Shown here: piece after piece, positions 37,095-47,880 of the stretch
Numbering within the stretch: the stretch's first letter is position 1
How the letters are laid out: each line of letters starts with the position of its first letter
Assembly (NCBI GenBank): GCA_047967505.1
Contig: CM106541.1
Direction: 5' to 3' (one strand)
DNA length: 64,000 nucleotides
Source: Dipteris shenzhenensis
Lineage: Eukaryota > Polypodiophyta > Polypodiopsida > Gleicheniales
Made by a program: the position numbers and the translations under genes
Notes under the pieces: generated by a model
What the model saw: only the letters and a program-made list of their open reading frames with translations
Told to the model about the DNA's origin: nothing
Databases searched by the model: none

Positions 37095-37491
37095 ATGGAG
37101 GATTTTAGTCTACTTGTGTATGCTTCTATGGGTGCTTTGGAAGTCTGCCTGCTAGAGAAGTTTGTGACTATGGTTCAGGCTATGTGTGTGGAGCCTCTAG
37201 ATGATGTCATGCATGAAAACGTCAAAGAGGATCTGTTGGATGATACTGTGGTGGTTAGTCTATCCCAGTTCCTAAATTTGGAATGCTTCATGATGCTCTA
37301 GAGATTAACGTTGATAATATTTTGTAAATTTTAAATGATATTCTTAACACTTTAGGTCTACAATCATCAATTCCACAGCCATTAGTCCTATAGCCCCAAT
37401 GGTTTGACCACAACACATGGTGGGGAGGGAACTTTGGTGCCACCTATAGTGTCACCCATTGTCCATCTAGCCTCTTTGGGAGTCAACAGAT
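37095..37491 (+). pseudogene. Possible 5' part of a gypsy element, split by Copia2
   Basis: A plus-strand frame (MEDFSLLVYASMGALEVCLL) and a following broken stretch lie directly left of the Copia2 insertion. The sequence right of the insertion is gypsy Gag, so this side should be the same element's leader or early Gag. I recognise no Gag motif in this half; the assignment rests on the shared insertion site. Confidence 0.4.
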
Positions 37492-37800
37492 TGTTGAGAT
37501 ATCGAGCTCCACTCGCGATATGCCAGGGTAACCGTTGTGTATTTATGTCACATAGCTGGATGACAGCTATCCTTATCTACTCTAGTTTGTGGCTCAGTTA
37601 GTATGCCACCTTAGTTAGTTGAGTTTGGTTTGAGACCCACATATAGGGTTCTTCTATTTTCTTTATACGAGAGTTCTTTTGGCTTTCACAACTAAGAAGA
37701 GGAAAACTGTTTTCAGCCTCCACCTTTGTGTGTATTCCCCCATTGTGATTGTGAGAAAGCCTCAAGTGAGACTCCTTCCCTCTCTCCCACTATCTTCACA
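37492..37800 (+). mobile_element. Copia2 5' LTR (309 bp)
   Basis: Starts TGTTGAGATATC and ends ATCTTCACA. It lacks a 44-bp segment present in the 3' LTR after TATTTATGTCAC. The PBS follows without a gap. Confidence 0.95.
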
Positions 37801-37813
37801 TGGTATCAGAGCC
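37801..37813 (+). promoter_or_regulatory. Copia2 primer-binding site
   Basis: TGGTATCAGAGCC is a perfect initiator-Met tRNA complement and begins at the first base after the LTR. Confidence 0.95.
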
Positions 37814-38356
37814 TTGTTCGTGGTAAGGAGCTCAAGAAAGCAAACCAAGTTCGCAGTGTCCTGGTAAGAGGACAAGTGTTGCTTTCCTTTTTCGAGTTTG
37901 GGAGCAAATTTCTGCAGGTAGCACAGCCGGAAGTGCAAGAGTGCACTGTCTCAGATTGAGACGCCCTTCGCGATGTAGCGAGAGGGCATTATATGCTGCG
38001 AACAAGGGCAAAGCCCTTGGTGACTTTATTTTTCTGATTCGAGGTCATTTCGGGGCCCGTTTTGGAGGCGGAAGTTCTCCGCAGGCACTCAGGAAAAGGC
38101 CTTGTTTTTGCTGTGCGACCACTACTCGGCTAGTCGTACTCGGCTAGTCGGTGAAAAGTTACCGCAGAAATTGCATCGTATGACTGTGTGCAGAGATTTT
38201 GGAAGTTGCAGATTCATGCTTGTTGCCTATTGATGCAAAATCATCACTAGGAAGTGACTGTGTAGTAAAATACCACTTTCGTCAGTTTTGCAGATATGCC
38301 CGTGTGAGGCAAAAGCTGTGTTTTTGCAGTGACAGAATATTTTGCAGTGTTCCGTA

Positions 38357-39786
38357 ATGGCATCAGATTCCCTTTCACAGATTGTCACTGAAAAGCTTGA
38401 CAAGAACAACTTCCAGGCATGGAAGTTTAGAATGACAAATTTCTTGATGGAAAAAGGCTATTGGGAGTTCATTACAGGAAATGAAGAAGAACCTGTTCTT
38501 CCTAATGTTCCCAATCAACAGGAAATGCAGGCATTCAAAGGATGGCATGAGAGAGCCAGAAAAGTTATGTACTGGCTGTCTATCAGTATTTCGGACTCCA
38601 TGATTGTGCATATTCAGGATGCAAGTACGCCAAAGGTGGCATGGGATACGCTGGCTAAAATGTATAGCACAAATACACAGGCAGAAAAATGCAGCTCAAG
38701 CAAGAGCTGCACAATGTGCAGAGAGAAAATATGAGCATCAATGACTACTACATGAAGGTGAAGAAAATTGCGGATGCACTTGCTTCCATTGGATCGCCAG
38801 TGGATGATGACGATTTAGTTTCTGTGACCTTGAATGGTCTAGGAAAGGATTATACACAGTTCCGGACATCCATTGCCGTCCTTGAAAAATTTCCTGATTT
38901 TGAGGAGTTGATTGCTCTTCTAATTTCTGAAGAGCAGAGAAATGGTGGTGCATCTTCTTCAGCAGGAACTTCAAAAGAAGCTGTCTTCTACTCAAATGCT
39001 GGCAGAGCTAGAGGCAGAGGTAGAGGAGGCCGATCTGCAGGCCGTGGTAGAAATCAGAATATGCAGCAAATGCAAGAAAACCAGTCCTATGCAGGAGGAC
39101 GTGGTAACTCTAGAGGCAGGGGGAGCCAAAGAGGCCGTGGTGGATGGCAGAGAGGCCAAAATGCAAACAGCAATGTTGAATGCTACTACTGTGGCAAAAT
39201 GGGGCATATGGCTAAAGACTGCTACAAAAAGCAGAATGACATTATGAATGAAAAATTGCAGCAAGGCAATTATGCATCCTCTAGTAGACAGGGTGATGAC
39301 AGAAATGAGCATTTGTTTATGGTACAGCATATGACAAATTCTGTGACAAGTGCAGAAGAAAGCAATGATGTGTGGTATGTTGACTCAGGTGCGTCAAACC
39401 ACATGACAGGTCATGCTAAATGGATGCAGGATGCAAGGACAATGAAAAAACCAAGATTTGTGGAGACTGGTGATGATACTGCACATCCTATTGTGCAGAT
39501 TGACAAAATTCCTTTGTCTATGCAGGATGGGAAAAAGAAATACTTGTCTGATGTATTTCATGTCCCGAACATCACCAAGAACCTGGTTTCTGTTGGTCAG
39601 ATGGTTGAGCAGGGCTTGCAGGTCAGATTTAATCCTCATGGATGCTTTGTTGAGGATATGAAAAATAATGGTCGCTTGATAGCAAAAGGAAAGAAGGGCA
39701 GGATGTTTACGTTGGATGCGGACATGCCTGAATTGAGTGCAGCAATGTTTGCACATGGGACCGGTGTAGTTGCAGATATTGATATC
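38357..39786 (+). pseudogene. Copia2 gag-protease
   Basis: ATG at 38357 begins MASDSLSQIVTEKLDKNNFQ, followed by the W-K-F-R-M and W-D-T-L blocks of copia Gag (UBN2-type). A frameshift near 38690 moves to a second frame with LKQELHNV, a Gly/Arg-rich RNA-binding stretch (GRGRGGRSAGRGRNQ) and a CCHC zinc knuckle, CYYCGKMGHMAKDC (39181). The protease active site VWYVDSGASNHMT (39370) has the catalytic DSG. The frame stops at 39787 (TGA), where copia proteins usually have Trp before HKRIGH. Upstream, ATG at 38342 is in frame but less copia-like. Gag would package the RNA; here the frameshift separates its two halves. Confidence 0.9.
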
Positions 39787-42716
39787 TGACACAAACGCAT
39801 TGGTCATGTTAATATACAGCGACTTAAATCAATGCAAGCCCAAAATATTGTTGCAGGATTGCCTAAATTCAAGGTTACAAAAATGCACAAGGTTTGTGAA
39901 GCCTGTCAATTTGAAAAACAGGCAAGGAAACCATTTCCTAAGTATGTTCAAGAGAGTAAAAAGCCATTGGAATTAATCCACTCTGATGTGTGGACTACTA
40001 AAGCTGCATCTATTGGTGGCTGTCACTATTTTGTCACATTTATTGATGACTTCAACAGAAAACTTTGGGTGTATTTTATGAAAAAGAAAAGTGAAGTGTT
40101 TGGGCACTTCAAAGCTTTCAAAGCTATGGTTGAAAAAGAACCAGGCCTGCAAATAAAATGCCTAAGGTCAGATGGAGAGGGAGAGTACCTCTCAAATGAG
40201 TTTGCAAGGTTCTTGCAGGAGCATGGTATAAAGCAGCAATATTCATGCAGTCATACCCCACAGCAAAATGGAATTGCAGAAAGAAAAAACAGGCATATTG
40301 GAGAGATATCTCGGGCTATGCTAAATGAAAAAGATCTACCAAATTATTATTGGGCTGAAGCAGTTGCTACAGCAGTTTATATAATGAACAGGACTCCCAC
40401 TGCAGTAATACATGGCATGACGCCAGAGGAGATGTATACTGGTAGGAAACCAAATATTTCGAATTTGAAAATTTTTTGTTGCATTGCCTATGTCCATGTG
40501 CCAGATGAGTTGAGGTCCAAGTTGGATCCAAAAGCTGAGAAGTACGTCTTTATTGGTTATTCTCTGCAACAGAAAGGGTATAGATGCTATAACCCTTCTA
40601 CACGTAAGTTCACAATGAGCAGAGATGTTTTTGATGAGATGAGTAGCTGGTATAAACCAGTAAATGTGATGATTGATGTAGATGCACAAAATAGTAATGC
40701 TGCACAGAATTCACAGCAGCAATCACAACATATTAGTGGACCTGGAGTGTCCTCTAGCAGTGGTTCACATACTTCGCCATGGACAGGCAGATTGAGATCA
40801 GGATAATCTCCTCAAAGCAATGCAGAGAGTGGTACGCAGGTATCACGAAAAGGAAAAGAGAAGGTAGATCAGCCCATGTTTGATGTGAATGCAGATCAGT
40901 CTTATATGGATGGTGAATCCAGTGGCTCAGAGTAGAGCATTGATGATGAGTTGGGTATTCCTTCTGTTGTTACACCTGGAGTGAGGAAGACCAGGGATGT
41001 TTTGAGAGCATCTGGAAGTGAGCCTATTTTACACAGGTCTACCAGGGTTAAGTATCCTGTGGATAGGCTGAAATATGATGGATTTACAACCATTCACTAA
41101 GCCTATATGGTCAAAGTGATACACGAACCAGAACCCACTTCTTTTGAGCAAGCCATGGGAAATAAAAAATGGGAGAAAGCCATGGATGAAGAAATGGATG
41201 CCTTGGATGCTAATGCTACATGGGAATTGGTGCCTTTGCCTAAAGGCAAGAATGCAATTGGCTGTAAATGGGTTTATAAAATCAAGCACAATGCAGATGG
41301 TTCTGTGAATAGATACAAGGCAAGATTAGTTGTCAAGGAATATGCACAGACATATGGCATTGATTATGAAGAAACTTTCAGCCCGATTGCAAGGATGGCA
41401 ACCGTAAGAGCTGTCATTGCTATGGCTGCATCAAAGGGATGGTCTTTACATCAGATGGATGTAAAGAATGCCTTCTTGCATGGTGATTTGCAAGAAGAGG
41501 TCTTTATGGAGCAGCCAGCAGGTTATGTTCATGCTATTCATCCTGAGTTTGTTTGCAGGTTGAAGAAAGCCTTGTATGGCTTGAAGCAAGCACATAGAGC
41601 ATGGTCTGACAAGATAGGACAGTATCTTGTCACTATTGGCTTTCAAATTTCCAAGGCAGATTTCTCACTCTATGTGAGAAAAACAGAGAAAGGGATTATG
41701 CTGCTTGTCATTTATGTTGATGATTTGATCATCGCAGGTGATAGTGATGAAGATATATCCTTCATGTGAAAATGCTATTGAAGCAGAAGTTTGAGATGAA
41801 GGATTTGGGAGAGCTGCGTTATTTCTTGGACATTGAGGTGATTAGATCACCAAGTGGGATACAGCTCTTGCAGAGGTAGTATGGATTGGACATGCTGTCC
41901 AAATATGGGATGACATGCTGTAAGCCTATTTCAGTTCCTTTGGAGCAGAATGTGAAGCTGAGCGCAGATGCAGGTGAGCTTCTGGAAGACCCTACTATGT
42001 ACAGACGCATAGTAGGAAGTTTGATTTACATGACTATTACCAGGCCAGATTTGAGCTATGCTGTTGGGTTGGTAAGTCAGTTTATACAGGCTCCAAGGAA
42101 ACCGCATTTGGATGCGGCTAGACGCATACTCAAGTATGTGAAGTTCACATTGCAGTATGGACTATTTTATGAGGCTGGGGTTCAGATACAGTTGCATGGA
42201 TACACTGATGCTGATTGGGCTGGTAGTATTTCTGATAGACGATCTACTAGTGGATATATGTTCTCTTTTGAGAGTGCTGCAGTCACTTGGAGCAGCAAGA
42301 AACAGCCTACAGTTGCCTTGTCGAGCACAAAGGCTGAGTACAGGGGTGCAGCAATGACTGCATGTGAGGTAGCTTGGTTGCATAAGCTACTATATGATAT
42401 GCATCAGTCTACAGATGGGCCAGTTGTCATTTATTGTGACAACATGAGCAGCATACACTTGGCAAAGAACCCAATCTTTCATGCTAGAACAAAGCACATT
42501 GAGGTGCATTATCACTATGTGCGGAAGAAGGTTTTACTAGGTCTTATTGATCTAGTTTATGTCAGCACAGAGGATCAGGTAGCTGACATATTCACGAAAG
42601 CATTGGGCGCAGAGAAGCTGCGCAAGTTCAGAGACCTGCTGGGTGTGCAGGAATTGGGATTCAGCTCGAGGGGGAGTGTTGAGATATCGAGCTCCACTCA
42701 CGATATGCCAGGGTGA
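39787..42716 (+). pseudogene. Copia2 integrase-RT-RNase H
   Basis: Integrase: HKRIGHVN and CEACQFEK (zinc finger), HSDVWTTKA and FVTFIDDFN (first Asp), RSDGEGEYLSNEF (second Asp), PQQNGIAERKN (Glu). RT: CKWVYKIKHNADGS (41263), YKARLVVKEYAQ, HQMDVKNAFLHGDLQEEVFM, YGLKQAHRAW, VIYVDDLIIAG (41710). RNase H: YTDADWAGSISDRRSTSG (42200), KKQPTVALSSTKAEY, FHARTKHIEVHYHY. Disabling changes: TGA at 39787, TAA at 40804, TAG at 40936, TAA at 41098, a frameshift near 41765 and TAG at 41877. The last domain runs open to 42716 and into the 3' LTR. Confidence 0.9.
42668..42676 (+). promoter_or_regulatory. Copia2 polypurine tract
   Basis: CGAGGGGGAG lies immediately upstream of the 3' LTR. It is the expected plus-strand primer for LTR-element replication. 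Confidence 0.85.
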
Positions 42717-43029
42717 CCGTTGTGTATTTATGTCACCGACTTGTTAGCTGAAGATGCGGTTGGTACACCGCCCACGAATAATAGCTGGATGACAACTATC
42801 CTTATCTACTCTAGTTTGTGGCTCAGTTAGTATGCCACCTTAGTTAGTTGAGTTTGGTTTGAGACCCACATATAGGGTTCTTCTATTTTCTTTGTACAAG
42901 AGTTCTTTTGGCTTTCACAACTAAGAAGAGAAAAACTGTTTTCAGCCTCTACCTTTGTGTGTATTCCCCCATTGTGATTGTGAGAAAGCCTCAAGTGAGA
43001 CTCCTTCCCTCTCTCCCACTATCTTCACA
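42677..43029 (+). mobile_element. Copia2 3' LTR (353 bp)
   Basis: Identical in order to the 5' LTR except for 7 transitions and a 44-bp extra segment starting CGACTTGTTAGC. It is followed by the CAGAT duplication. Confidence 0.95.
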
Positions 43030-43059
43030 CAGATCTCATGATTCCACCTCTATCCTGAA

Positions 43060-44110
43060 GGATTTGTAACATCCCACTTTTAATGGAGTGAAAAAAGAGT
43101 GAAATAGAGATGCAATCACCACTTTATTATAAAAGGGACAAGACTTGCATAGCTTGAGTCAGACACCGAGGCACTTGCATGCTCTAGATGCTTGGCTCTT
43201 AGGGGCAAGGCTTATAAGTGGTGAAATGGTCTCATTGAGAGTAACATGATACACACCACCACGTGGGCATGGTTCAAGGCACTCTTTCAAAAGGAATGTC
43301 TTCCAAAGAATGAAATGGAACAAAATTGGGATGTATAGGATCAGTGTAAGATGAATAATGAGCCACCAACCTAATACATCAGTGAGTATCGAAAAGGCAC
43401 TTTGAAGCTTACATGCATCGATGTCTTCTAGAAATTGCATGGATTTATTCATGATCTTGACCTTGATTATAAAAATTAGGTTAAACAAAATGAGCCTAAG
43501 TTGCTTGAGGAGGCAAATAAATTTGACCAAATCTTTGACAACACAATTGCCAAAGGGAAATGTGCATTGAATGCATAGAAGCTGCCTAGTGCGATTGGTG
43601 ATTTATCATTTCCAAGATTCTAGAAGCAAAAAGGACCTCAAGAAAAGTCTAAGCAAGTGAAAAAAGTTTGGGTACCAGCTCTCTTCTTGGCCTCTTTAGA
43701 GTATAAGAAGGCTACCTGAAGGTTTACTACCTTTGCATGGGGTAGAACATGATATAGATGTTATACCACACTCTAAAACCATTAGTAAGCCTCCTTACTA
43801 GCTGAACTAGCAAGAGGCTCAAGAGGTAGCGTGTCAATTTACCTAAAACGAGGTTTCATCCAACCAAGTGTGTCTCCTTGGGCTTCATCTATTTTATTGG
43901 TGAAGAAAAAGCACAGGTCTATGCGGTTATGTGTAGACTATTGTGTTCTTAACAAGATGTTGATTAAGAATAAATATCCTATGACTCTCATTAATGAGTT
44001 GTGTAATCAACACGAGGGTGAATGATATTTTTCTAAGATTGATTTGCATTCAGGTTATCACTAGTTATTCATATGGGAAGAGAATGTTCCTAAAACTACT
44101 TTCCATACTC
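43060..44110 (+). pseudogene. Ty3/gypsy gag-RT relic hosting Copia2
   Basis: Gag-like text with frame changes (TTTWAWFKALFQKECLPKNE, EYRKGTLKLTCID, HDLDLDYKN) spans 43180-43560. It runs quickly into the pre-RT segment (LPPLHGVEHDIDVIPHS, 43725) and RT blocks [20 protein letters not shown] (43837), [20 protein letters not shown] (43920), FSKIDLHSGYH (44031). Zinc knuckle and protease are missing, so there is an internal deletion of roughly 1 kb, and the catalytic YVDD lies beyond the break at 44110. The CVDY/LNK and KIDL.SGYH motifs are diagnostic of gypsy RT. Confidence 0.85.
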
Positions 44111-44984
44111 AAATGGTTTACTCCTGAAATGATAGAATTAAGGACCACTATCCCGTTCCAATAGCAAAAGTGCAACCTGGAGTCTTGGGACGAATCCTCG
44201 GATAGAAGGAAAATGCGCATTTCATCACTTCTTTTCCACAATTCTTTCTGTTAGCTCTCAGATTCAAAAAAGTATCAATAATAAAGATACCTTGCCAATG
44301 AGCTATAAGAATCCATAAGTCGGTCAATTCCAACATTACAAAACCAATATAGTGGATATTATCAAGGCATCATCCAAGCCATTGAGATATTGAGGGCATG
44401 CAATATTTGAAATTTCCTTGTGTGAGAACTTAGAAGCTGAGTATGGCAGTACCTCGCACATTCAGAGACTCAGAGGTGATATCTTATCACTGCCAAAAAT
44501 TTTAATTTCGAAGTGGACCTCTATCCCAAAGCACAGTTAGAGACATGGGTACAAGTAGCACTTTACCATAGTTTGGAAAAGAAAACAAACATAATCAAAT
44601 GCTCCCGATGACCTCTGGGATACCAGAAAGATGGATCTTGTCTCCTGCTCATCACATTTGTAACACAAGTTGACCCTGTCAAAGTTTCTAATTATGCTCA
44701 ATCGCACCTGGATTTATTTCCTAGTTCTTGAACTCAAACTTCATTCTGACATCAATATGAAAGATAGCTAGGAATGCTAACATTCACAAATATTACTACC
44801 CCTCCTATGAACTCAACGGAAGAAGATTTGCCAAGCTACCCTTTGACAAGCATACGAGCTCTTAACAAAACGAAATTTCTGAAATCCAGTTGTGCATGTT
44901 GCTCAAAAATTACCTCTCTGAATGCAGAATCTTTTAAGGCACTTTAAACCTGATGATCGCGATTGCACTGAGAAGATTTTGCAA
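44111..44984 (-). other. 3' flank or 3' UTR of the minus-strand host gene
   Basis: No transposon motif and no convincing frame. It lies directly downstream of the stop codon of the host gene exon and probably contains its 3' UTR. No polyadenylation site was assigned. Confidence 0.4.
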
Positions 44985-45089
44985 TCATACATCCATTTGA
45001 ATATCACCTTCGTCATCAAAAGATGCTACAGCTGCTAGGAGGTCTGAGATTGTCAGTGGAGCATGCCTTGCAGCATATTGGAAAAGAAT
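44985..45089 (-). CDS. Last exon of an unidentified host gene
   Basis: Read on the minus strand, a CTTTGGTACAG acceptor is followed by 34 codons and a stop: ILFQYAARHAPLTISDLL, then AAVASFDDEGDIQMDV. The text has ordinary protein composition, unlike the surrounding relics. It joins in phase 0 to the exon at 45390-45241, whose GT donor (AAG/GTATTTGT) is well formed. The 151-bp intron between them is typical for plants. The acidic C-terminus could be a short tail. I do not recognise the family; function unknown. Confidence 0.6.
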   Translation of the reverse strand: MLFQYAARHAPLTISDLLAAVASFDDEGDIQMDV

Positions 45090-45240
45090 CTGTACCAAAG
45101 AAAGCATGGAGCTAAGATTAATTTCCTGAAATTATGGTGTACAATAATGAGCAAATAAAACGTGCATAGCTCCAGTTTTCAAACATTATAACTCAAACAG
45201 TAGGACATCAATGTCCCAGACAAATATCTATTACAAATAC

Positions 45241-45390
45241 CTTAGATACGCTATCAGCACCTGCCCGAGAGCGGTTCGCAGGCCCTTGGTATTGAATATC
45301 TGCCGTGACAGGTCTACCATCTACAATGCTCAGGCCCTGCTCACCGATGGCAAATCGTAGCAGCATACCTGCCCTTAGATGCTGCTTGTT
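45241..45390 (-). CDS. Penultimate exon of an unidentified host gene
   Basis: Exactly 150 bp (50 codons, phase 0), between a CTTCAG acceptor and an AAG/GTATTTG donor. The product begins NKQHLRAGMLLRFAIGEQGL and includes DGRPVTADIQYQGPANRSRA and GADSVSK. No stop occurs and composition looks selected. Joined to the last exon it gives an intact 84-residue C-terminus. No domain was recognised. Its upstream neighbours are not next to it; the next plausible exon found is ~6.7 kb away (52161-52069), with transposons between. Confidence 0.6.
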
Positions 45391-45403
45391 CTGAAGCCTC
45401 AAT

Positions 45404-45700
45404 CATGCAGCAAAAATGGAAATTTTTTGTGAGAAGTAAAAAACAGGGTCTATCACAACAATGCGAGCATATGAGATGGCAAAAAACACAAATGCACAAG
45501 AAATATTGTTATAAACAAAACATACAGCGCATCTACAAACATCGTTTGTAAGCAAAAAAAACAAAGATAAAAACAATAACAAACTTGGGACTGTCAAACA
45601 ACACACTTTGGCAAAACACTCCAATTAATGCCCAAACAGCCTCAAACTGTCAAAGCACCAAGTAGATGCTGCCAAAAGAAGCGAAACAGTGAGATGACTC
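45404..45700. other. Intron sequence, no feature seen
   Basis: Apparent intron upstream of the penultimate exon (minus strand). Frames are short and low-complexity. Confidence 0.4.
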
Positions 45701-45883
45701 CCAAAAAATTCAGTGAGTCCAAAACATGGAACAAGAAAATTTGGCATCTGGAACAATGAATCTAGAACTAGTGAACCTTGAACAACTGAATCCCGGAGCA
45801 AGTGGGAATAGATGGTTCCGCAAGCTGAAATAAGTGGGTCCTGAGGGGCTCATTCTATCTGTGAGTGGATTATTCTTGCATGT

Positions 45884-46108
45884 GTGCTTGGAATCATGAA
45901 GCAGGGAATCATGATAATGAGTAAATTTGATAAGGCTACCTACAAGGTTCTCGATCAGCTTCTTATCAAGTACATGCAGCCCGTGCCCAACATCGATGAC
46001 CTGGGCGGGATGGCTCACCAGGCAGGAGGATGGAAGCTCAAAGAACTCACAGCAGTGACAAGCGTCTTCCGCCATGATCTCAGTGCCTTCTCAGTCATCA
46101 GATACTAA
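45884..46108 (+). pseudogene. Possible ribosomal protein eS25 retro-pseudogene
   Basis: The plus-strand frame contains FDKATYKVLDQ, LIKYMQPVPN and KLKELTAV before a stop. eS25 proteins have FDKATYDKLL..PKY..ITPS and AIREL at matching spacing. The last ~60 bases (TTCCGCCATGATCTCAGTGC, CATCAGATAC) also resemble an eS25 coding end at DNA level. No introns are visible, suggesting a retrocopy, although no A tail was found. The sequence is too diverged to be a functional ribosomal protein. The minus-strand frame over the same bases is probably a shadow. The similarity is from memory of the family, without alignment. Confidence 0.4.
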
Positions 46109-46219
46109 GGGATAGAGCACGGCTCATGTGAGCTTAAAGTTCATTGAAGCAGCATTCCCAGTTCCAAAACAAAGGTTGACAATTGAGATAAACAATTCAG
46201 CCCACCCTCCCTGCCCCCT

Positions 46220-46231
46220 CCCCCCCCCCCC
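46220..46231. repeat. Poly-C tract
   Basis: Twelve uninterrupted C bases in a C-rich surround. Confidence 0.85.
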
Positions 46232-46839
46232 GCAGCCTTAATAAGAGGGGAAGTAAGACAAAAAATCTAGACATGTATAGATAGAGTGTGTCTTAGGTGT
46301 CTCAACCCTAAGACTACCCTAGCTGTAACAAAGGTACGTCATGTCCTAATTGAATTACATTACCCTAGGTTAACCTGACCTCCATAACACTAGCCATGTT
46401 ATGTCCAGACGTGGACATAATATTCTTCCGCCCTTATTCAAAGAAGAACTAAGACATAGACTGTAGGAATTGGCACCAAAGAGAATCAATACTTTCCCTA
46501 GACCTACCCTCTACGAGTGGAAGTTTCACTAAACCTTCAGCTCTTGAAGACCTTGTTCCTAAGTTATCAGCTCCTATAATCCAGAAGACATTCCACCTCA
46601 TGGGACACACAACTGGTTAGATCCTCGAGTTGTACAAGTTTATTCTCAAAGACAATTATCTCCAACACCCAACTTCTGTACAATCTATTGCCATGAAAGA
46701 CTAGGTATACCCGAACATCACCAAGTAAACAACACTTGTAGCTGCTCACTTCGTTGGTCTTTTTAATATTAAGAAATGACCACAAAATCATGAAGATACT
46801 AGACTTGACTAGTTCACATTACTTTAGAATCTTTGAGGA

Positions 46840-47045
46840 TCTTGAAGTAAACCCCACCGCTCGGGGTAGAGGTCATCGGCTATGTAGACCGGCTTCGGGT
46901 CTTCACCGTCTGAGGCAAGGTCCACTTTTGTGACCTTAGCCGGACCATCATACCCTTGATGCTTCCCTTCTTCTGCAGCTCATTTGGCCTACTCGAGAAG
47001 AATCTTGCGGTCTTGGATCGTATAAGCCTTGGAGTGGTTGGGAAC
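46840..47045 (-). pseudogene. Gypsy pol fragment upstream of RT
   Basis: On the minus strand the text reads VTKVDLASDGEDPKPVYIAD then DLYPERW. This resembles the segment just before the RT in some plant gypsy elements (I-DLG-E-E-P-RPV-I...L). The preceding part has stops. It lies in the same orientation as the integrase piece at 47.2-47.9 kb and may be the same element. Confidence 0.45.
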
Positions 47046-47206
47046 CTGATGTAATTTTGTTTCCTCTTCCTCGTTAAAAATGTGATTAATTAGAATAAAA
47101 TGCTATAAAACAAGAGTAGAAATAGGGGGGTATGGGGTCTGAGAAAAATTAAAGGAGGGGCCAGGGGGAAATTATAAGGAAAATACAAAGGAGAGGGTTA
47201 GGGTAA

Positions 47207-47880
47207 TTACATGGGGGGTTTGAAAGAAAAAGGGGGGGAACTGGGGGAACATAAGACCTGGACAAGTCCCATTGTCAACACACTCTGCTCACATGCATTG
47301 ATTTCTGGACTATAGGTAAGGAAATGCATACCCGGTGTAGGTGAAAGCAGGATGAAGGGCCAAGCAGAGAGGGCAGGAGGGCAATGGAGCAACAGGGCTT
47401 CCGGGGCAGTGGAGGTGGGAGGAGCATAAAATTGTGCTCTATCTTGAGCACTTTTTATGCTTTCCCTTACAAGTTGTAACACATCTTGTTGCTGTTCCAA
47501 GTTCCAACCAATCAGCAGCAATGTCAATCTCAACATTCTGCAAACCAATTACCCACAGGGCTCTAGGCTGGTATCCATAAATCAGCATGAATGGACTGAT
47601 TCAGGTTGCTGAATGCTTAGTGCTATTGTAAGCAAACTCCAACACAGGAAGATACTTGCCCCAATCAGACTGCCTCCGAAAGACATGAGTTATCAGCATA
47701 TCCTCCAGATTTTAATTGACTCTCTTATTCGTCCATCCAATTTAGGATGATAAGCCAAACTCATGCTGAGCCGAGTGTCAAATTTCGTGAACACAGCTCT
47801 CCAGAAACACCCAGTAAATTTAGAATCTCTATCACGATCTATTTCAGTTGGTAAGCTACCAAGCTAAATAACTTACCTTG
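47207..47880 (-). pseudogene. Gypsy integrase fragment
   Basis: Minus-strand blocks (in changing frames) include DRDSKFTGCFWRAVF, LAYHPKLDGRIRES, DWGKYLPVLEFAYNST and LIYGYQPRA, all integrase-core landmarks of Ty3/gypsy (SDRD..FTS.FW, AYHPQTDGQTER, W...L...EFAYN). The final stretch NLEQQQDVLQLVRESIKSAQ and DRAQFYA corresponds to the linker after the core. Frameshifts and the loss of E in TDGQTE show it is inactive. It lies in an apparent intron of the host gene, sharing its orientation. Confidence 0.75.

Larger units (their letters stand above)
37492..43029 (+). mobile_element. Copia2: near full-length Ty1/copia retrotransposon with 5-bp TSD
   Basis: Both LTRs (37492-37800, 42677-43029), the PBS, gag, protease, integrase, RT, RNase H and polypurine tract are present in canonical copia order. 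The insertion is bounded by perfect CAGAT duplications at 37487-37491 and 43030-43034. The LTRs differ at 7 aligned positions (~2.3%) plus one 44-bp indel, so the insertion is fairly recent. Frameshifts and nonsense codons nevertheless disable the polyprotein. It sits inside an older gypsy relic. Confidence 0.95.

Noticed and set aside
45710-46075. 121-codon minus-strand frame
   Set aside because: Overlaps the plus-strand eS25-like text, which has the better match; the minus frame has no recognisable motif.
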